A stretch of DNA of 64,000 bases, taken from positions 40,930,610-40,994,609 of the forward strand of contig JAJKFL010000039.1 of assembly GCA_021186555.1 (NCBI GenBank), in the 5' to 3' direction. Position 1 is the stretch's first letter. Every line of letters begins with the position of its first letter. Below are positions 1 to 10,933 of the stretch, in pieces. A program made the position numbers and the translations under genes. This stretch comes from Reticulitermes speratus. Lineage: Eukaryota; Arthropoda; Insecta; Blattodea; Rhinotermitidae. A model generated the notes under the pieces. That model made no database searches, was not told the DNA's origin, and saw only the letters and a list, made by a program, of their open reading frames with translations.

Positions 1-188
1 TTAGAGGGTATTCAATACAAGCAATAATCAGTCTATTGCACGGAATATGGATAACGTTAAATTATGCGACTATGTTGCGTAACAGACACGAGACGTAACG
101 CAACATTTGAACGAAGTGCGGTGTTTGTCTTTAGTTGCTTTACTGATAATAACTAATTCTGAATTTGGTCGGGCATGAAGTATGTGTG
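1..188. other. unassigned sequence
   Basis: No gene, RNA or repeat is recognised here. It is the 5' flank of the first SINE. Confidence 0.4.
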
Positions 189-475
189 GGCCGCGATAGC
201 TCAGTCGGTATAGCAAATCGCTACGGGTTGGACGGTCCGGGGATCGAATCCCAGTGGGGGCGAGATTTTCCGCAGCCGTCCAGACCGGCCCTGGGGCCCA
301 CCCAGCCTCCTGTACAATGGGTACCGGGTTATTCCCGGGGGTAAAGCGGCCGGGGCGTGGAGTTGACCACCCACCCCATCTAGCGCCGAGGTTAAAGAAA
401 GAGTAAAGCTATACCTCTACTCCCCCTCTGGGCCTTCATGGCCTGTTCTAGGGAGACCTTTACCTTTTTTTACTA
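189..475 (+). repeat. tRNA-derived SINE (family A), near full length
   Basis: The 5' head is tRNA-like, with an A box (TAGCTCAGTCGGTA) and a B box (GGGATCGAATCCC) about 40 bp apart. The non-tRNA body begins GGCGAGATTTTCCGCA and ends in a T-rich tail near 475. The same body recurs, in either orientation, at about 29.2, 35.1, 46.0, 50.2, 56.1, 57.4 and 59.7 kb, which marks it as a dispersed family and not a tRNA gene. Confidence 0.85.
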
Positions 476-540
476 TTAGTATGCTCTGAAGATCAAAATA
501 TAGAACAGTATTTTTGTAGAGCCGTCATGCGGAATATGTA

Positions 541-2620
541 CACGTGGGTGACAGCATAACTGTACAGTGTGCCTTTACAGAGGGCAACTAGTTACATCAG
601 GGTGTAAGACGTGGGTGACAGCATAACTGTACAGTGTGCCTTTACAGAAGGCAACTAGTTACATCAGGGTGTAAGACGTGGGTGACAGCATAACTGTACA
701 GTGTGCCTTTACAGAAGGCAACTAGTTACATCAGGGTGTAAGACGTGGGTGGACAGCATAACTGTACAGTGTGCCTTTACAGAAGGCAACTAGTTACATC
801 AGGGTGTAAGACGTGGGTGACAGCATAACTGTACAGTGTGCCTTTACAGAGGGCAACTAGTTACATCAGGGTGTAAGACGTGGGTGACAGCATAACTGTA
901 CAGTGTGCCTTTACAGAGGGCAACTAGTTACATCAGGGTGTAAGACGTGGGTGACAGCATAACTGTACAGTGTGCCTTTACAGAGGGCAACTAGTTACAT
1001 CAGGGTGTAAGACGTGGGTGACAGCATAACTGTACAGTGTGCCTTTACAGAGGGCAACTAGTTACATCAGGGTGTAAGACGTGGGTGACAGCATAACTGT
1101 ACAGTGTGCCTTTACAGAAGGCAACTAGTTACATCAGGGTGTAAGATGTGGGTGACAGCATAACTGTACAGTGTGCCTTTACAGAGGGCAACTAGTTACA
1201 TCAGGGTGTAAGACGTGGGTGACAGCATAACTGTACAGTGTGCCTTTACAGAAGGCAACTAGTTACATCAGGGTGTAAGAGTGGGTGACAGCATAAACTG
1301 TACAGTGTGCCTTTACAGAAGGCAACTAGTTACATCAGGGTGTAAGACGTGGGTGACAGCATAACTGTACAGTGTGCCTTTACAGAGGGCAACTAGTTAC
1401 ATCAGGGTGTAAGACGTGGGTGACAGCATAACTGTACAGTGTGCCTTTACAGAAGGCAACTAGTTACATCAGGGTGTAAGATGTGGGTGACAGCATAACT
1501 GTACAGTGTGCCTTTACAGAAGGCAACTAGTTACATCAGGGTGTAAGACGTGGGTGACAGCATAACTGTACAGTGTGCCTTTACAGAGGGCAACTAGTTA
1601 CATCAGGGTGTAAGACGTGGGTGACAGCATAACTGTACAGTGTGCCTTTACAGAGGGCAACTAGTTACATCAGGGTGTAAGACGTGGGTGACAGCATAAC
1701 TGTACAGTGTGCCTTTACAGAGGGCAACTAGTTACATCAGGGTGTAAGACGTGGGTGACAGCATAACTGTACAGTGTGCCTTTACAGAGGGCAACTAGTT
1801 ACATCAGGGTGTAAGACGTGGGTGACAGCATAACTGTACAGTGTGCCTTTACAGAAGGCAACTAGTTACATCAGGGTGTAAGACGTGGGTGACAGCATAA
1901 CTGTACAGTGTGCCTTTACAGACGGCAACTAGTTACATCAGGGTGTAAGACGTGGGTGACAGCATAACTGTACAGTGTGCCTTTACAGAGGCAACTAGTT
2001 ACATCAGGGTGTAAGACGTGGGTGACAGCATAACTGTACAGTGTGCCTTTACAGAGGGCAACTAGTTACATCAGGGTGTAAGACGTGGGTGACAGCATAA
2101 CTGTACAGTGTGCCTTTACAGAGGGCATCTAGTTACATCAGGGTGTAAGACGTGAGTGACAGCATAACTGTATAGTGTGCCTTTACAGAGGGCAACTAGT
2201 TACATCAGGGTGTAAGACGTGAGTGACAGCATAACTGTATAGTGTGCCTTTACAGAGGGCAACTAGTTACATCAGGGTGTAAGACGTGAGTGACAGCATA
2301 ACTGTACAGTGTGCCTTTACAGAAGGCAACTAGTTACATCAGGGTGTAAGACGTGGGTGACAGCATAACTGTACAGTGTGCCTTTACAGAGGGCAACTAG
2401 TTACATCAGGGTGTAAGACGTGGGTGACAGCATAACTGTACAGTGTGCCTTTACAGAGGGCAACTAGTTACATCAAGGTGTAAGACGTGGGTGACAGCAT
2501 AACTGTACAGTGTGCCTTTACAGAAGGCATCTAGTTACATCAGGGTGTAAGACGTGGGTGACAGCATAACTGTACAGTGTGCCTTTACAGAGGGCAAGTA
2601 GTTACATCAGGGTGTAAGAC
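541..2620. repeat. 67-bp minisatellite, about 31 copies
   Basis: Head-to-tail copies of a 67-bp unit that starts ACGTGGGTGACAGCATAAC and ends CATCAGGGTGTAAG. Copies differ by single bases (GAGGGC/GAAGGC) and occasional 1-bp indels. There are no unique spacers, so this is not a CRISPR array. 67 is not a multiple of 3 and no coding frame is open. Confidence 0.97.
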
Positions 2621-2799
2621 AACACAGTCTGCCGTCGGCATGCTTCTTCAGGCAAAATGTTGGATGATAGCTGTTGAAATGAAAACCGTAATAAACCTGG
2701 CAATATGTTAAAAAAATGACAAAGCTTTACCGAACTTATCTGCATTAATTAACTGGTAAAATTGTTTAAATTGCCGCCTGGCTCATCTACTTAGTTACT

Positions 2800-4660
2800 T
2801 ACAACACGTCACATTCTTGCCTACGTACTTACAACACGTCACATTCTTGCCTACGTACTTACAACACATCACATTCTTGCCCACGTACTTACAATACATC
2901 AATTCTTGCCTACGTACTTACAACACATCACATTCTTGCCTACGTACTTACAACACATCACATTCTTGCCCACGTACTTACAATACATCAATTCTTGCCT
3001 ACGTACTTACAACACATCACATTCTTGCCTACGTACTTACAACACATCACATTCTTGCTTACGTACTTACAACACATCACATTCTGGCCTACGTACTTAC
3101 AACACGTCACATTCTTGCCTACGTACTTACAACACGTCACATTCTTGCCTACGTACTTACAACACATCACATTCTTGCCCACGTACTTACAATACATCAA
3201 TTCTTGCCTACGTACTTACAACACATCACATTCTTGCCTACGTACTTACAACACATCAATTCTTGCCTACGTACTTACAACACATCACATTCTTGCTTAC
3301 GTACTTACAACACATCACATTCTTGCTTACGTACTTACAACACATTAATTCTTACCTACGTACTTACAATACATCAATTCTTGCCTACGTACTTACAACA
3401 CATCACATTCTTGCCTACGTACTTACAACACGTCACATTCTTGCCTACGTACTTACAACACGTCACATTCTTGCCCACGTACTTACAATACATCAATTCT
3501 TGCCTACGTACTTACAACACATCACATTCTTGCCTACGTACTTACAACACATCACATTCTTGCCTACGTACTTACAACACATCACATTCTTGCCTACGTA
3601 CTTACAACACATCACATTCTTGCCTACGTACTTACAACACATCACATTCTTGCTTACGTACTTACAACACATCACATTCTTGCTTACGTACTTACAACAC
3701 ATTAATTCTTACCTACGTACTTACAATACATCAATTCTTGCCTACGTACTTACAACACATCACATTCTTGCCTACGTACTTACAACACATCACATTCTTG
3801 CCTACGTACTTACAACACATCACATTCTTACCTACGTACTTACAATACATCAATTCTTGCCTACGTACTTACAACACATCACATTCTTGCTTACGTACTT
3901 ACAACACATCAATTCTTGCCTACGTACTTACAACACGTCACATTCTTGCCTACGTACTTACAACACGTCACATTCTTGCCTACGTACTTACAACACGTCA
4001 CATTCTTGCCTACGTACTTACAGCACGTCACATTCTTGCCTACGTACTTACAACACGTCACATTCCTGCCTACGTACTTACAGCACGTCACATTCTTGCC
4101 TACGTACTTACAACACGTCACATTCTAGCCTACGTACTTAAAACACGTCACATTCTGTCTACGTACTTACAACACGTCACATTCTTGCCTTACGTACTTA
4201 CAACCACGCCACATTCTTGTCTACGTACTTACAACACGTCACATTCTTGCCTACATACTTACAACACGTCACATTCTTGCCTACGTACTTACAGCACGTC
4301 ACATTCTTGCCTACGTACTTACAACACGCCACATTCTTGCCTACGTACTTACAACACGTCACATTCTTGCCTACGTACTTACAACACGCCACATTCTTGC
4401 CTACGTACTTACAACACGTCACATTCTTGCCTATGTACTTACAACACATTACATTCTTGCCTACGTACTTACAACACGTCACATTCTTGCCTACGTACTT
4501 ACAGCACGTCACATTCTTGCCTACGTACTTACAAGTCACATTCTTGCCTACGTACTTACAACACGCCACATTCTTGCCTACGTACTTACAACACGTCACA
4601 TTCTTGCCTATGTACTTACAACACATTACATTCTTGCCTACGTACTTACAGCACTTCACA
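2800..4660. repeat. 30-bp minisatellite, about 63 copies with 29-bp variants
   Basis: The unit is CACATTCTTGCCTACGTACT plus TACAACACRT. Shorter variants carry CAATACATCAATT. Blocks of long and short variants recur in the same order (for example around 2880-3000, 3180-3370, 3480-3740), suggesting higher-order duplication. Because the main unit is 30 bp, several frames stay open on both strands by chance. The longest (2817-4760, 647 codons) is a translation of the repeat, not a gene. Confidence 0.96.
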
Positions 4661-4861
4661 ATCTCTTCCCTTTACACAATTCTTAATGGACGTAACAGAA
4701 GCACCTGTTCTTTGTCTTGAATATACTTGCATTTCTTACGACAATTACAACGTATTGTAGCCAAAATTTTAAAGAAGGGATAACACTGATATTAAGAAAT
4801 TGGCGTAATACAGAGCATCACAATATGTGGGATTTGTGGTGGACGAAATGATACTGGGACA
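4661..4861. other. junction between minisatellites
   Basis: From about 4820 this stretch holds the head of a dispersed repeat (TGTGGGATTTGTGGTGGACG) whose continuation is amplified in the next array. Related copies lie near 41.2 kb and 61.03 kb. Confidence 0.5.
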
Positions 4862-6412
4862 GGTTATTCTCCCAGTACTTCAGTTTTCCCCTGTCAGTAT
4901 CATTCCACCAATGCTCCATACTCATTCATTCATCTACCAACAACGCTGTATAATGTTTTTCTCCCAGTACTTCAGTTTCCCCTGTCAGTATCATTCCACC
5001 AATGCTCCATACTCATTCATACATCTACCACCAACGCTGTATAATATTTTTCTTTCAGTACTTCAGTTTCCCTGTCAGTATCATTCCACCAATGCTCCAT
5101 ACACATTCATACATCTACCACCAACGCTGTATAATATTTTTCTCCCAGTACTTCAGTTTTCCCCTGTCAGTATCATTCCACCAATGCTCCATACTCATTC
5201 ACACATCTACCACCAACGCTGTATAATGTTTTTCTCCCAGCACTTCAGTTTCCCCTGTCAGTATCATTACACCAATGCTCCATACTCATTCATACATCCA
5301 CCACCAACGCTGTATAATGTTTCTCTCCCAGTACTTCAGTTTTCCCCTGTCAGTATCATTCCACCAACGCTCCATACTCATTCATTCATCTACCACAACG
5401 CTGTATAATGTTTCTCTCCCAGTACTTCAGTTTCCCCTGTCAGTATCATTCCACCAATGCTCCATACTCATTCATTCATCTACCACCAACGCTGTATAAT
5501 GTTTCTCTCCCAGTACTTCAGTTTTCCCCTGTCAGTATCATTACACCAATGCTCCATACTCATTCATACATCTACCACCAACACTGTATAATCTTTCTCT
5601 CCCAGTAATTCAGTTTCCCCTGTCAGTATCATTCCACCAATGCTCCATACTCATTCACACATCTACCACCGACGCTGTATAATGTTTCTCTCCCAGTACT
5701 TCAGTTTCCCCTGTCAGTATCATTACACCAATGCTCCATACTCATTCACACATCTACCACCAACGCTGTATAATGTTTTTCTCCCAGCACTTCAGTTTCC
5801 CTGTCAGTATCATTACACCAATGCTCCATACTCATTCATACATCTACCACCAACGCTGTATAATGTTTCTCTCCAGTACTTCAGTTTCCCCTGTCAGTAT
5901 CATTCCACCAATACTCCATACTCATTCATACATCCACCACCAACGCTGTATAATGTTTCTCTCCCAGTACTTCAGTTTCCCCTGTCAGTATCATTCCACC
6001 AATGCTCCATACTCATTCATACATCTACCACCAACGCTGTATAATGTTTCTCTCCCAGTACTCCAGTTTCCCCTGTCAGTATCATTCCACCAATGCTCCA
6101 TACTCATTCATACATCTACCACCAACGCTGTATAATGTTTCTCTCCCAGTACTTCAGTTTCCCCTGTCAGTATCATTCCACCAATGCTCCATACTCATTC
6201 ATACATCTACCACCAACGCTGTATAATGTTTCTCTCCCAGTACTTCAGTTTCCCCTGTCAGTATCATTCCACCAATGCTCCATACTCATTCATACATCTA
6301 CCACCAACGCTGTATAATGTTTCTCTCCCAGTACTTCAGTTTCCCCTGTCAGTATCATTCCACCAATGCTCCATACTCATTCACACATCTACCACCGACG
6401 GTATATAATCTC
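4862..6412. repeat. 91-bp minisatellite, about 17 copies
   Basis: A 91-bp unit contains CTCCCAGTACTTCAGTTTCC, CAATGCTCCATACTCATTCA and CCACCAACGCTGTATAATG. The last six copies are almost identical and the first ones are more variable. The array starts inside a copy of a dispersed repeat whose unamplified relatives sit near 12.48 kb (minus strand), 41.2 kb and 61.05 kb. Confidence 0.95.
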
Positions 6413-6769
6413 AGCAACTGACAGCGTAGTTGAACAACGCACTTAAGAAGTATATGACATTTATGCAAGTTTTTAGGCTGTCGCAGCGGCACCGCGTCAT
6501 TGGATGATTAGTACCCGACGTTTCGAGACGAACTAGTTGTGTCGTCTTCAAGCGTCGAAACGTCCAAGAAAAATGCCGGTGCCTGTAGATGTGTGAATTG
6601 GTTTAGTGGGGAAGTCATGACATTTACTTCTATCCTCAGAGTCTACCTCACAGAGAACACACTCCTTCCAAATTACAAAGAGCAATCGATTGATATTTTT
6701 TCGAGAAATAATTGTTCATTTTTATATTCTGTAAATTTCATAAACCTAGTTAAATTTGATGTTCATTAC
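6413..6769. other. non-coding stretch with a decayed hammerhead-like motif
   Basis: Around 6510-6560 the minus strand reads TTGAAGA, a GACGA...TCGTC stem, then GAAACGTCGG. This is the layout of the hammerhead repeats found elsewhere, with the first core C replaced by T. Nothing else is recognised. Confidence 0.35.
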
Positions 6770-7200
6770 CGTGTTCACAACAGCCCGCCACTTCTCCCTG
6801 TTCTGAGCCAGATCAATCCAGTACAAGCCCTTCCATCATGTTTCTTAAAGATTTGTTTCAATGTCATCATCCCATCTACGACTAAGTCTTCCAAGTGGTC
6901 TCTTTTCTTCAGTTTTCCCATCAAATCCCTGTATGCATTTCTCTTCTCCCAATTCGTGCCACATGTCCTGCCCATCTCAGTATTTTTTATTTGATCATAA
7001 TATCCGGTGACCAGTACAAATCACGAAGCCCCCCCATTATGCAGTTTTCTCCATTTTCCTGCCACTTCCTTCCTCCTAGACCCAAATATCCTCCTCAGCG
7101 CCCTATTTTCGAACACCCCCAGCCTTTGTTCCTCCCATAACGTGACAGACCAAGTTTCACACCCAGGCAAAGTTATAATTGTGTATGTTTTAATCTGTAT
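6770..7200 (-). pseudogene. non-LTR retrotransposon ORF C-terminal remnant
   Basis: Minus-strand translation gives GCETWSVTLWEEQRLGVFEN, then FGSRRKEVAGKWRKLHN, then degraded [12 protein letters not shown] and [13 protein letters not shown]. The same order of motifs ([35 protein letters not shown]) occurs in the copies at 33.9, 50.9 and 53.4 kb. Stops and frameshifts separate the parts. It is the 3' end of a LINE ORF2, downstream of the polymerase active site. Confidence 0.75.
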
Positions 7201-7260
7201 TTTCTTAGATAGCAAACGGGAAGACAGAAGATTTTGGACTGAATGATAGCAGACATTTGA

Positions 7261-7401
7261 CTGTTAAAAAACCTACAAAATTCACCTCAATTTCACCTTT
7301 ATTATGTATTAATCGACCCCTACATATGTTTCGGTTTTATGTAAAACCATTAATACATAATAAAGGTGAAATTGAGGTGAATTTTGTCGGTTTTTTAACA
7401 G
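7261..7401. repeat. foldback FB1, short hairpin of the hammerhead family
   Basis: Two arms of about 53 bp (CTGTTAAAAAACC... and its near-perfect complement ending GGTTTTTTAACAG) surround a loop with CCCCTACATATGTTTCGG. On the minus strand the loop keeps stem II (GGTTTT/AAAACC), GAAAC and TGTA-GGGG, but the CUGANGA part is gone. It is followed by GAAAATGCACGGTG, the tail shared by the other foldbacks. Confidence 0.8.
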
Positions 7402-8914
7402 TGAATCGTGAAAATGCACGGTGAGACTAATATAAAAGTTAGTAGACACATTCTGTACTTAATCTGCGTGCAATTTTGATCGTTAAGCTTCAGTTATTTA
7501 ATCACGAAAATCACTTACCTGGTCTAAGTCAAGACTTCTTTGGGGCTTTAGTTCGGGACAATCCCTTGAACCCTCGCCGCTGAGGGGCGCTGTATGTGCC
7601 CCAATCAGGAACATCGTCAGTAGTGCGCCCAGTTCGCCCCACATCATTAAACCGTCGGACTATCCCAGACTACAGATGTGGTAGGGCTATCACAATAGTC
7701 GCTCCCACTGCTACGACACTACATGTGAACGGCCCCTTATTGTAATTATCACGACGTGAGCGTGAATTTTCACTTGAAGAAGAAATACGCTTTCATCCTT
7801 ATGAATCACTTTTTCAGTCAGTTTAAATCTTTAACAGAGAAGGTCACTTGCTAATGTAGGAAATGTCGCACAGTTGTGTCACTTGAACAAATCCACAATT
7901 ACTCAACTCACCACTGAAGCTACGTATTTCACAGAACTATATATAGTCTTGGTCTTCTCGTCACTTATATGCTTACACAAGGGAATCACTTCGGAACTGT
8001 TTTTTGTTGAAACAAACATCGAGAAGAAAATGGCAATTATTTCGGCGTCTTGTTATGTTGAAGAAATATGCGGGCTAATAAATAATTTCAATCTAAATCG
8101 AAACTTTTAAAAATTCCGCATTTTTAAACGGTTAACTCTTAGAATATTTTGTGGGACAATAAAATGAAAATAATGAAATCCAAAGCCAGCATTTGACAGA
8201 TTCTCTCGTTGCTATTGTGAACAACTTACAACTCCCTGCAAACAAATCACTTCTGTCTTCTTTTGGATGTATATTTGACGTTTATACAAATTAACAAAAT
8301 TTACTTGGCGCTATATAAGCTCCTTGTCTTCCACATTTATACATATAACATACTTTTTCCAGTACTTCTTGCCTGTAGTTAGACACTTGGAAAAAACTAT
8401 CAAAGAACTTAAAAAGAAAATGGTGTATTTCAGTGTTTGTGTCTGCAATCTCAACCAGTTGATTAAGCGTTATTACCACAAGAAATGGGATTCAGTAGCC
8501 TCTGTAGTCGGCTCGAGTTGCAACGGCAGTGCGCTGGGAGTCTGCTGGTGCAGTCGAACTAATTACAGACGAATTGAGTCAATTTACTGTGACGTCAGAC
8601 AGTCACTTCTTACAGGGCGGAGATGTGTTCAGTCAGGCCCACAAATCATGTGCGACGTTTGGGATTCCCACGTGGGTGATAACGAAAAATTACAGTTTTT
8701 GGGATGTGACCCAATGTAGTCCGGTATAAATTTACGGACGTTTCGGAAGAAACGCACTGCCTACCTTCTTAGAGTAAAAGGAGATATTAGTTTCCTACAA
8801 AACGTGGACACATATCTACCAGGACACATGACGTCATGCATCACAAGACTATAAACTTAGAGAATTAATTATTTCAAGTCTAGAAAGATGAATTTCAACA
8901 TTTCCCATCTGCAC
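7402..8914. other. unassigned intergenic sequence
   Basis: Only short chance open frames are seen, with no family recognised. A fragment near 8690-8730 (TTTTGGGATGTGACCCAATG) resembles the GGGATGTGAC dispersed repeat found in the serpin introns. Confidence 0.4.
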
Positions 8915-9003
8915 AGGTAAAGTAAAGTTGTCCCTGTACACGCCATGAGAGCAGACGTATATTATACTCGTTCTTCACCTCGGCACTAAACGAAAGCGGG
9001 TGA
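8915..9003 (-). repeat. SINE family A fragment (3' part)
   Basis: It contains AAAGTTGTCCCTGTACACGC and TTCTTCACCTCGGCACTA, the reverse complement of the SINE body end. The tRNA-like head is absent. Confidence 0.55.
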
Positions 9004-9209
9004 TCTCGGCTTCCATTGATTAGAAAGCTAAATTTGTCTTGCATTATGGGTCCCGATTTACCCCATTTGTTAAATCATAAAATTCAGCAGTGAAGACCTG
9101 TAATTTAAACATAAGGTAAACATTTCACATTGTAAATTAAGTTTAAACCAACTGATGCACACTAAAACCACTCTTTAAGTAGCTTTATTATAAAATTGTT
9201 AAAATTGTA

Positions 9210-9249
9210 CCCCTACACGTGTTTCGATCCTAGGATCATCGTCAGGGGG
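9210..9249 (-). ncRNA. hammerhead ribozyme motif, FB3 left arm
   Basis: The minus strand reads CCCC-CTGACGA-stem II (GATCC TA GGATC)-GAAA-CACGTGTA-GGGG. CUGANGA and GAAA are the invariant hammerhead core. CCCC and GGGG form stem I across the predicted cut after GUA. Stem III is a very short self-complementary ACAC/GUGU, as described for Penelope-like-element hammerheads, which may act as dimers. Confidence 0.8.
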
Positions 9250-9612
9250 TTTCTTGTTAAAAGCTACAGTCACTTCAACACATGATTTAAAATATTCTAT
9301 CAGCACTTTGAACCATAAGTTAAAATCTTGTCAATAGATTCGCTAAAAGTTGTAAAATTATAAAAACACTGTAGTTAGACTCCACCGTAGTACTCCTCAC
9401 TGGACGACACGTAGTACACTCCGCTCCACGCAAAAACATTTCATATGCTTTTAATACCACACGCCAGCAGTTCCACAATTCTACTAACTACAGTGTTTTT
9501 ATAATTTTACAACTTTTAGCGAATCTATTGACAAGATTTTAACTTATGGTTCAAAGTGCTGATAGAATATTTTAAATCATGTGTTGAAGTGACTGTAGCT
9601 TTTAACAAGAAA

Positions 9613-9652
9613 CCCCCTGACGATGATCCTAGGATCGAAACACGTGTAGGGG
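9613..9652 (+). ncRNA. hammerhead ribozyme motif, FB3 right arm
   Basis: Plus strand: CCCC (9613-9616), CTGACGA (9617-9623), stem II GATCC/GGATC, GAAA (9637-9640), short stem III ending GTA (9646-9648), then GGGG (9649-9652) able to pair with the first CCCC. All conserved core bases are present. It mirrors the left-arm motif in the opposite orientation. Confidence 0.82.
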
Positions 9653-9775
9653 TACAACTTTAACAATTTTATAATAAAGCTACTTAAAGAGTGGTTTTAG
9701 TGTGCATCGGTTGGTTTAAACTTAATTTAATATGACGAAGATGCACGGTGTCAACAATGTGAAATTTCACATTGT

Positions 9776-9919
9776 TGACACCGTGCATTTTGATAATAAT
9801 TCCCAATTTATAAAAAACAACAAATGCACTATATTATCAAGTATTGTTCAATATCCCCTACATATATTGAACAATACTTGATAATATAGTGCATTTGTTG
9901 GTTTTTTGAAATTGTGAAT
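9776..9919 (-). mobile_element. foldback FB2, interrupted by FB3
   Basis: On the minus strand, arms of about 50 bp (AAAAAACCAACAAATGCACT and complement) surround TATGTAGGGG. The tail ATGCACGGTGTCAACAATGT is split by the FB3 insertion, so its last bases lie before 9134. This is a nested insertion. The hammerhead is reduced to the region around the cleavage site. Confidence 0.7.
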
Positions 9920-10930
9920 TAGGTAAATTTATTCAATAAATGAAGTATGTCTCGCACGGTTAGTTTTATCATTTATCCACCGATGTTCTCAATGTAAAAT
10001 AAATTTCAGACTGATGTCTTGTGTGTTGTGGATCTTTCCGAAGGTCATTATCATTTCTGACCCATGGTCGTCATTGTCTAATATAGCCATGGTGCTGTGT
10101 GAAATTACCCCGGTGCAAGTTCGATGGAGCCCTGGAAAAAACGTCTTGTGCCGGCATCACTCAGTGGCTGTGTTTCGTACCACATAGATGGCAGGGAAAC
10201 ACAATCACGTGAAAGTTGATCCATGTTGGGTGTGTGCTATTAATCTGTGAGTGAAATGACGTTATTTCATCCGTGCTATACTAGACGGTATGTGTCGTAA
10301 TCTATGATCTGTGTTTGTTGTAGTGGGTGTAACAGCATAGGTTGGATTCCTGCAGGTAATGGTGTGGAAAATGAATAATTAAGCAGGATTCATATGCGAT
10401 CTTACAGTTGGTTAATGCTGACAGGCTGTCGGTTGTAGTGATAGGAATATGGCTCATCACGACAGAACAAGGTGGAGGGATGGAATTAGCAGTTCGATAG
10501 GTAATAGTCACGGAAACCGGTTCTTGGTATCATAAATGCATTCAGGTTTTGTAGGTTGATTCGTATGGCGTGATACAGGTTTAGGTATCACAGGACAAAT
10601 TTTCGAAGGGCGTTACGGCTCTGTATTTCTATTAGAATAATACGACTTCTATTTCATTATTTTGCTATTATGCGTTGCACGTATTGCGTAATAGGATGAC
10701 AGTTGCATGTTGCTGGTATTACCGAACTATACAATAATATACTGCACATTCCCCCAAGGACAGTTAGACGTGTTACAGAAGCAGTATTCAAGAGTGGACA
10801 TGCGAGGAGAATGATAATACACCCGAAGTTGTGCCTTGCGTTTTGTATTTCATGCAGGGAAACCATCTTGCATGTCACGCCCATGGCTTGTTACGTTGCG
10901 TGACGTGTCAGATACAAGATTCGCTTCTGC
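9920..10930. other. unassigned intergenic sequence
   Basis: No recognisable gene or element. Small open frames on both strands overlap each other and lack family features. Confidence 0.4.
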
Positions 10931-10933
10931 TAA

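Larger units (their letters stand above)
9134..9763. mobile_element. foldback FB3 with a hammerhead motif in each arm
   Basis: About 250-bp inverted arms, starting near TAAATTAAGTTTAAACCAAC and ending with the complement near 9731, surround a unique centre of roughly 100 bp (9380-9480). A one-sided tail ATGACGAAGATGCACGGTG follows. The whole is flanked by a perfect 12-bp duplication ATTTCACATTGT (9122-9133 and 9764-9775). No protein is encoded. The hammerheads suggest a non-autonomous relative of Penelope-like elements or retrozymes. That assignment is inference; the arms, duplication and motifs are seen directly. Confidence 0.85.

Noticed and set aside
189..260. tRNA gene
   Set aside because: It has A and B boxes, but it is the head of a dispersed SINE with a shared non-tRNA body. 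The same holds for the heads at 29.2, 50.2, 56.1, 57.0, 60.5 and 62.4 kb.
541..2620. possible CRISPR array
   Set aside because: Contiguous 67-bp units without spacers, in a eukaryotic genome; an ordinary minisatellite.
2817..4760. 647-codon open reading frame and overlapping frames on both strands
   Set aside because: Pure translation of the 30-bp minisatellite (LPTYLQHVTF repeats). Open in several frames because the unit is a multiple of three.
4827..6408. chains of 74-193 codon ORFs on the plus strand
   Set aside because: Translations of the 91-bp repeat.
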